Assembly (NCBI GenBank): GCA_964498835.1
Contig: CAZCIX010000019.1
Span: 1-37,784, forward strand
Reading direction: 5' to 3'
DNA: 37,784 nt
Source: JAGKXB01 sp964498835
GTDB taxonomy: Bacteria; Pseudomonadota; Gammaproteobacteria; Burkholderiales; Burkholderiaceae_D
How positions within the stretch are numbered: position 1 is the stretch's first letter; each line of letters begins with the position of its first letter. Below the pieces are notes generated by a model. The model was not told where the DNA came from and searched no databases. It was given only the letters and a program-made list of their open reading frames with translations. The translations under genes were made by a program, and so were the position numbers. Of this stretch, positions 33,578-37,784 are shown piece after piece.

Positions 33578-35524
33578 ATGCCTTGCCGAACACCTTATCG
33601 CTGGTTGATGGCGCTGTTGCTCGCGACTTATGCGCTTATCAGCGGGCCAGCACTCGCAGCCGACAGCACCGAAACCAAAGCCAAGCAAATTTGGCAGCTT
33701 CTGGACTATGTGGCTGTCGATTACGGCGGTGCCGTAGCCAATGGCACGGTGCTGAAGGCGTCGGAATATGCAGAGATGCAGGAGTTCGTCGCCACCGCCG
33801 AGCGTCAATTGGGCGAGCTACCAAGTAAGACCGACAAGGCGCGCTTGCTGCAACAAGCTACGGAGCTTCGCCGCGCAGTAGCGAATAAAGCTGATCCAGC
33901 CATCGTGGCGCAACTGGCGCATGCGCTATCCAGCGCCGTGCAAAAAGCGTATCCATTCCCGGTGGCCCCAGCCGCCGTACCGGACTTGGCCCGGGGTGCG
34001 CAGTTGTTTCAGGCGCAATGCGCGGCCTGTCATGGCATGCAAGGGAACGGTGATGGCCCCTTGGCTACCTCCCTGAACCCCAAACCAACCGCGCTGGCCG
34101 AGCACTTGCGGGCGCGGGAGCGCAGCTTGTTCGCACTACATCAGATCATCAGCAACGGCGTCCCAGGGACTGCCATGCAAGGCTTTGGCTCATTATCGGA
34201 CGAGGATCGCTGGGCGCTGGCATTCTTTGTCGGTACGTTGCCCTATGTACAGAGCGACAAGACCGCAGGGGCAAAGCTTTGGCAAACGAATGGGCAAGCC
34301 CGTCAAACGGTTGCCAATCTGGAAGCATTGACGCAAACCTCCGAGCATGTCTTGGCGGACAAGCTGGATGAACCCTCAGCTAAAGCGCTGACCGCATATC
34401 TTCGCGCTAACCCGAGTGCGTTGGACGCAAACAAGCCGAAAGGCACGGCAATAGCCAAGGCCAAGCTTGGCGAGAGCGTGGTTGCATTGCAAAACGGGGA
34501 TCGTGCGACCGCAGCCAAGTTGGCCTTGTCCGCTTACCTTGATGGTTTCGAGCCCGTTGAACCGGCGCTCGCCACCCGCAACCGCCCGTTGTTCGAGCAG
34601 ATCGAAGCTGCAATGGTGTCCTACCGAGCATTGGTGGCAAACGGTACTGCCGCCGACGTGCAGGCTGCGCACCAACGGTTACATGGCTTGCTCGATGAGG
34701 CAGACAAAGTTCTTGCCCCTTCGGAGAACGATGCCGTCGCGGCCTTTATCGGGGCATTGACTATTTTGCTGCGGGAGGGCTTAGAAGCGTTGCTAGTAGT
34801 CGTCGCCATGCTGGCATTTCTCAAGAAGGCCGAACGCCGGGATGTCGCGGTCTATGTGCATGCAGGATGGATGGCCGCACTGGCGGCAGGTGGCATCACT
34901 TGGGGCGTGGCGACCTATCTGGTCGGCGTCAGCGGTGCGAGCCGGGAATTGACGGAAGGCTTTTCTTCACTGTTTGCGGCTGTGGTCCTGCTCGGCGTCG
35001 GAATGTGGATGCACCAAAAGAGCGTCGCCGGTCGCTGGCAGATTTACCTCAAGGAAAAGCTATCCTCGGCCCTCAACAAGCGCACGGCGTGGTTCTTGTT
35101 CTCGCTGGCATTCGTCGCGGTGTACCGCGAGGTGTTTGAGACGGTACTGTTCTACGCCGCCCTTTGGACAGAGGGTAATGGATGGCCTCTGCTCGCTGGC
35201 CTGAGTACGGGCATGGCGCTTTTGGCGTTGCTTGCAGTGTTACTGCTGCGCACCAGTGCGCGATTGCCGATCGGGCAGTTTTTTGCGGCGAGTTCCATGC
35301 TGGTAGCAGTGCTCGCGGTGATCCTGGCTGGCAAGGGCATTGCGGGTCTGCAAGAGGCCGGACTCCTGCATACCAGTCCGATTGCAATCCCTCGGATTGA
35401 TTTGCTTGGTATCTATCCGTCGTGGCAAACGGTCCTAGCGCAGTTTGTCGTTCTGCTCACCACTGTGGTGGCTTTCACTATCAATTTGCGTTCGACGCGG
35501 CAGAGGGCAACGCGGCGAAGCTGA
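33578..35524 (+). CDS. pbrT: PbrT, lead uptake permease: cytochrome c domain plus FTR1
   Basis: This 648-residue membrane protein has a signal peptide (residues 1-28, ALA then AD). A periplasmic domain includes a haem-binding CAACH (148-152). A C-terminal FTR1/iron-permease domain of about seven membrane segments contains REGLE (399-403) and REVFE (517-521), the metal-coordinating repeats of the family. Such PbrT proteins take up Pb(II) and raise the effective sensitivity unless PbrA is present. It follows pbrBC by 19 bases, so it is probably the last operon gene, whereas in Cupriavidus metallidurans pbrT is divergent. Confidence 0.92.
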   Translation: MPCRTPYRWLMALLLATYALISGPALAADSTETKAKQIWQLLDYVAVDYGGAVANGTVLKASEYAEMQEFVATAERQLGELPSKTDKARLLQQATELRRAVANKADPAIVAQLAHALSSAVQKAYPFPVAPAAVPDLARGAQLFQAQCAACHGMQGNGDGPLATSLNPKPTALAEHLRARERSLFALHQIISNGVPGTAMQGFGSLSDEDRWALAFFVGTLPYVQSDKTAGAKLWQTNGQARQTVANLEALTQTSEHVLADKLDEPSAKALTAYLRANPSALDANKPKGTAIAKAKLGESVVALQNGDRATAAKLALSAYLDGFEPVEPALATRNRPLFEQIEAAMVSYRALVANGTAADVQAAHQRLHGLLDEADKVLAPSENDAVAAFIGALTILLREGLEALLVVVAMLAFLKKAERRDVAVYVHAGWMAALAAGGITWGVATYLVGVSGASRELTEGFSSLFAAVVLLGVGMWMHQKSVAGRWQIYLKEKLSSALNKRTAWFLFSLAFVAVYREVFETVLFYAALWTEGNGWPLLAGLSTGMALLALLAVLLLRTSARLPIGQFFAASSMLVAVLAVILAGKGIAGLQEAGLLHTSPIAIPRIDLLGIYPSWQTVLAQFVVLLTTVVAFTINLRSTRQRATRRS

Positions 35525-35553
35525 TTCAAGGCGCTTGCCTATCTCGCAAACAG

Positions 35554-35673
35554 TGTCAGTTTGAGCTATACCCTAACGCAACGTCAGGGAGAGACTGGAA
35601 TCACGTCAGGATAGAGTCCAATACTCTATTTATTGACATCATCAGTCAAGAGTAATAGATTTCAACTTGACAC
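35554..35673 (+). promoter_or_regulatory. Tn21-type res site with tnpR promoter
   Basis: Three resolvase subsites can be read. Site I is TGTCAG...CGTCAGG at 35554-35587, containing TTGAGCTATACCCTAAC, as in the Tn21 crossover site I recall. Site II is CGTCAGG...TTGACA at 35604-35638. Site III is AGTCAAG...CTTGACAC at about 35645-35673. A -35 TTGACA (35633-35638) and -10 TAGATT (35656-35661) with a 17-base spacer overlap sites II and III, so TnpR should repress its own promoter. Confidence 0.8.
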
Positions 35674-35692
35674 ATCACCCCTTGGAGACACT

Positions 35693-36250
35693 TTGTACGG
35701 TCAACGCATCGGCTACGTTCGCGTCAGCAGCTTCGACCAGAACCCGGAACGGCAATTGGAGGGGGTTCAGGTGGCGCGGGTGTTCACCGACAAGGCATCC
35801 GGGAAGGACACCCAGCGTCCTGAGCTGGAAAGGTTGCTCGCCTTCGTGCGCGAAAGCGACACCGTAGTGGTGCACAGCATGGATCGGCTGGCACGCAACC
35901 TGGATGACTTGCGCCGCATCGTACAGGGTCTGACTAAGCGCGGCGTGCGCATCGAATTCGTCAAGGAAAGCCTGGCTTTCACCGGCGAGGACTCGCCAAT
36001 GGCGAATTTGATGCTGTCGGTGATGGGCGCGTTTGCTGAGTTCGAGCGAGCCTTGATCCGCGAGCGGCAGCGTGAAGGGATCGCGCTCGCCCGGCAGCGG
36101 GGTGCGTACCGGGGCCGCAAAAAGTCACTGAATGATGAGCAGATTGCCGAACTGAAACGGCGTGTCGCAGCGGGCGAGCAAAAGGCCCTGATCGCCAGAG
36201 ATTTCGGCATCAGCCGTGAAACGTTGTACCAGTACCTGCGCGAGTCCTGA
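35693..36250 (+). CDS. tnpR: TnpR resolvase of the Tn21-subgroup transposon
   Basis: The product has 185 residues from a TTG at 35693 with GGAG six bases upstream; earlier in-frame codons lie inside the promoter. Normal Tn21-type TnpR length. Catalytic Ser12 is in IGYVRVSSFDQNPERQL. HSMDRLARNLDDL, SPMANLMLSVMGAFAEFERA and the DNA-binding EQKALIARDFGISRETLYQY complete the family pattern. It resolves transposition co-integrates at the upstream res site. Stop and tnpA start are separated by two bases, so the pair is co-transcribed. Confidence 0.96.
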   Translation: MYGQRIGYVRVSSFDQNPERQLEGVQVARVFTDKASGKDTQRPELERLLAFVRESDTVVVHSMDRLARNLDDLRRIVQGLTKRGVRIEFVKESLAFTGEDSPMANLMLSVMGAFAEFERALIRERQREGIALARQRGAYRGRKKSLNDEQIAELKRRVAAGEQKALIARDFGISRETLYQYLRES

Positions 36251-36252
36251 GC

Positions 36253-37784
36253 ATGCCGCGTCGTTCCATTCTGTCCGCCACTGAGCGCGAAAGCCTGCTG
36301 GCATTGCCCGATGCCAAAGACGATCTAATCCGGTACTACACGTTCAGCGAAACCGACCTGTCGGTGATCCGTCAGCGGCGCGGGCCTGCGAACCGGCTGG
36401 GCTTCGCCGTTCAGCTTTGCTACCTGCGATTCCCCGGCGTCATCCTGGGCGCTGATGAGCTGCCATTTCCGCCTTTGCTGCGCATCGTGGCGTCGCAGCT
36501 CAAAGTGCCAATCGAAAGCTGGGACGACTACGGGCGGCGTGAGCAGACCCGGCGCGAACACCTGGTCGAGTTGCAAACGGTGTTCAGCTTCCAGCCGTTC
36601 ACCATGAGCCACTACCGGCAGGCCGTCCACACGCTGACCGAGCTGGCCATGCAAACCGACAAGGGCATTGTGCTGGCCAGCGCCTTGATTGAGCATCTAC
36701 GGCGACAGTCGATCATTCTGCCCGTGCTCAACGCCATTGAGCGCGCCAGCGCCGAGGCCATCACCCGCGCCAATCGGCACATCTACGAAACCTTGTCCGA
36801 ACCGTTGTCTAACGGGCATCGCCATAGACTCGATGAACTGCTGAAACGCCGCGACAACGGCAAAACGACCTGGCTGGCATGGCTGCGCCAGTCGCCCGCC
36901 AAACCGAATTCCCGGCACATGCTGGAACACATCGAGCGCCTGAAAGCCTGGCAGGCGCTCGACCTGCCTACCGGCATCGAGCGGCTGGTTCACCAGAACC
37001 GGCTACTCAAAATCGCCCGCGAGGGCGGCCAGATGACGCCCGCCGACCTAGCCAAGTTTGAGCCGCAACGACGCTACGCCACCCTCGTGGCACTGGCCAT
37101 TGAGGGCATGGCCACCGTCACCGATGAAATCATCGACCTGCACGATCGCATCCTGGGCAAGCTGTTCAATGCGGCCAAGAACAAGCATCAGCAGCTGTTC
37201 CAGGCATCCGGCAAAGCCATCAACGCCAAGGTGCGCTTGTACGGACGCATCGGCCAGGCGCTGATCGATGCCAAGCAATCGGGTGGCGACCCATTCGCTG
37301 CCATTGAGGCCGTCATGTCCTGGGATGCGTTCGCTGTAAGCGTCACCGAAGCGCAGACGCTCGCCCAGCCCGAGGACTTCGATTTCCTTCACCGCATCGG
37401 CGAGAGTTACGCTACCTTGCGCCGCTACGCGCCGGAATTCCTCGCTGTTCTTAAACTGCGAGCCGCGCCCGCTGCCAAGAACGTGCTCGACGCCATTGAG
37501 GTGCTGCGCGGCATGAACATCAACAATGCCCGTAAGGTGCCCGCTGATGCACCGACCGACTTCATCAAGAAACGCTGGGAAAAGCTGGTGATGACCGACG
37601 CCGGCATCGACCGACGCTACTACGAACTGTGTGCGCTGTCGGAGTTGAAAAACTTGCTGCGCTCGGGCGACATCTGGGTGCAAGGTTCACGGCAGTTCAA
37701 AGACTTCGAGGACTACCTGGTGCCTCCCGAAAAATTCGCCAGCCTCAAGCAGGCCAGCGAATTGCCGCTGGCCGTGGCCACCGA
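36253..37784 (+). CDS. tnpA: TnpA transposase, Tn21 subgroup, N-terminal part (runs off window)
   Basis: The frame opens with MPRRSILSATERESLLALP and is uninterrupted for 510 codons to the window end; full-length Tn21 TnpA is about 988 residues. Residues agree with Tn21/Tn501-type transposases as I remember them, including GPANRLGFAVQLCYLRFPGV, NGKTTWLAWLRQSPAKPNSR and LCALSELKNLLRSGDIWVQG. The catalytic DDE domain lies beyond the window. No frameshift is visible in this part, so the transposon may be active. The enzyme binds the terminal repeats at 29481 and at the missing right end. Confidence 0.95.
   Translation, partial: MPRRSILSATERESLLALPDAKDDLIRYYTFSETDLSVIRQRRGPANRLGFAVQLCYLRFPGVILGADELPFPPLLRIVASQLKVPIESWDDYGRREQTRREHLVELQTVFSFQPFTMSHYRQAVHTLTELAMQTDKGIVLASALIEHLRRQSIILPVLNAIERASAEAITRANRHIYETLSEPLSNGHRHRLDELLKRRDNGKTTWLAWLRQSPAKPNSRHMLEHIERLKAWQALDLPTGIERLVHQNRLLKIAREGGQMTPADLAKFEPQRRYATLVALAIEGMATVTDEIIDLHDRILGKLFNAAKNKHQQLFQASGKAINAKVRLYGRIGQALIDAKQSGGDPFAAIEAVMSWDAFAVSVTEAQTLAQPEDFDFLHRIGESYATLRRYAPEFLAVLKLRAAPAAKNVLDAIEVLRGMNINNARKVPADAPTDFIKKRWEKLVMTDAGIDRRYYELCALSELKNLLRSGDIWVQGSRQFKDFEDYLVPPEKFASLKQASELPLAVAT

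Larger units (their letters stand above)
29481..37784 (+). mobile_element. Tn3-family (Tn21 subgroup) transposon with lead resistance, left part
   Basis: The element begins at the terminal repeat at 29481 and continues past the window end. It carries pbrR, pbrA, pbrBC, pbrT, a res site, tnpR and tnpA. It is much more GC-rich than the DNA to its left. The arrangement, cargo between the left terminal repeat and res-tnpR-tnpA reading outward to the right end, is typical of the Tn21 subgroup. The 5 bases before the repeat (ATGCA, 29476-29480) may be the target duplication; the matching right copy lies outside the window. Confidence 0.88.

Noticed and set aside
1..37784. CRISPR array or rRNA genes
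   Set aside because: No regularly spaced direct repeats and no rRNA-like segment were seen on reading both strands.

Overview
The window looks like a mosaic mobile region (plasmid or integrative conjugative element) from a Gram-negative proteobacterium. A betaproteobacterium is the best guess. The reasons are a P-type VirB conjugation apparatus, RumAB/UmuDC-like SOS genes, several serine resolvases, and a Tn21-subgroup transposon with a lead-resistance operon of the Cupriavidus/Achromobacter kind. The backbone is visibly AT-rich, whereas the right-hand transposon is GC-rich. Both the left-most gene (virB11) and the right-most gene (tnpA) run off the window.

Layout. (1) About 1-9.1 kb, minus strand: a compact type IV secretion (mating-pair formation) operon, read right to left as a TrbM/KikA-like protein, virB2, virB3, virB4, virB6, virB5, virB8, virB9, virB10 and virB11 (partial). 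No virB7, virB1, virD4 or relaxase is seen. (2) 9.2-13.5 kb: a small unknown gene, a roughly 650-base noncoding stretch with hairpins, a RadC/JAMM-domain gene, a 31-bp perfect inverted repeat between convergent genes, umuDC under a clear LexA box, and a lipoprotein. (3) 13.7-17.9 kb: a patchwork of recombination debris, with two complete serine resolvases (one with a res-like site in front), an N-terminally truncated Tn21-type tnpR, a remnant of an ISAs1-family transposase, and two unknown proteins. (4) 18.1-25.3 kb: a probable anti-phage defence region. It holds an unknown protein, a degraded dnaB-like helicase tail, a DUF6602 (PD-(D/E)XK-like) protein, and a convergent two-gene nuclease/helicase operon that resembles Hachiman (HamA/HamB) but has an unusually long helicase. 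(5) 25.3-29.4 kb: AT-rich accessory DNA with a frameshifted cadherin-like adhesin fragment, unknown genes and a lipoprotein. (6) 29481 to the end: a Tn3-family (Tn21 subgroup) transposon starting at a recognisable 38-bp terminal repeat and carrying pbrR, pbrA, a fused pbrBC, pbrT, tnpR and tnpA (partial).

How the parts fit. The VirB genes would build the conjugation channel and UmuDC gives damage-inducible mutagenic repair. The nuclease/helicase pair and possibly the DUF6602 protein would give phage or plasmid defence. The pbr operon exports Pb(II) with PbrA, releases phosphate with PbrB for lead precipitation, and is switched by PbrR from the divergent promoter. All assignments come from reading the sequence and recalled family motifs; no database search was run.
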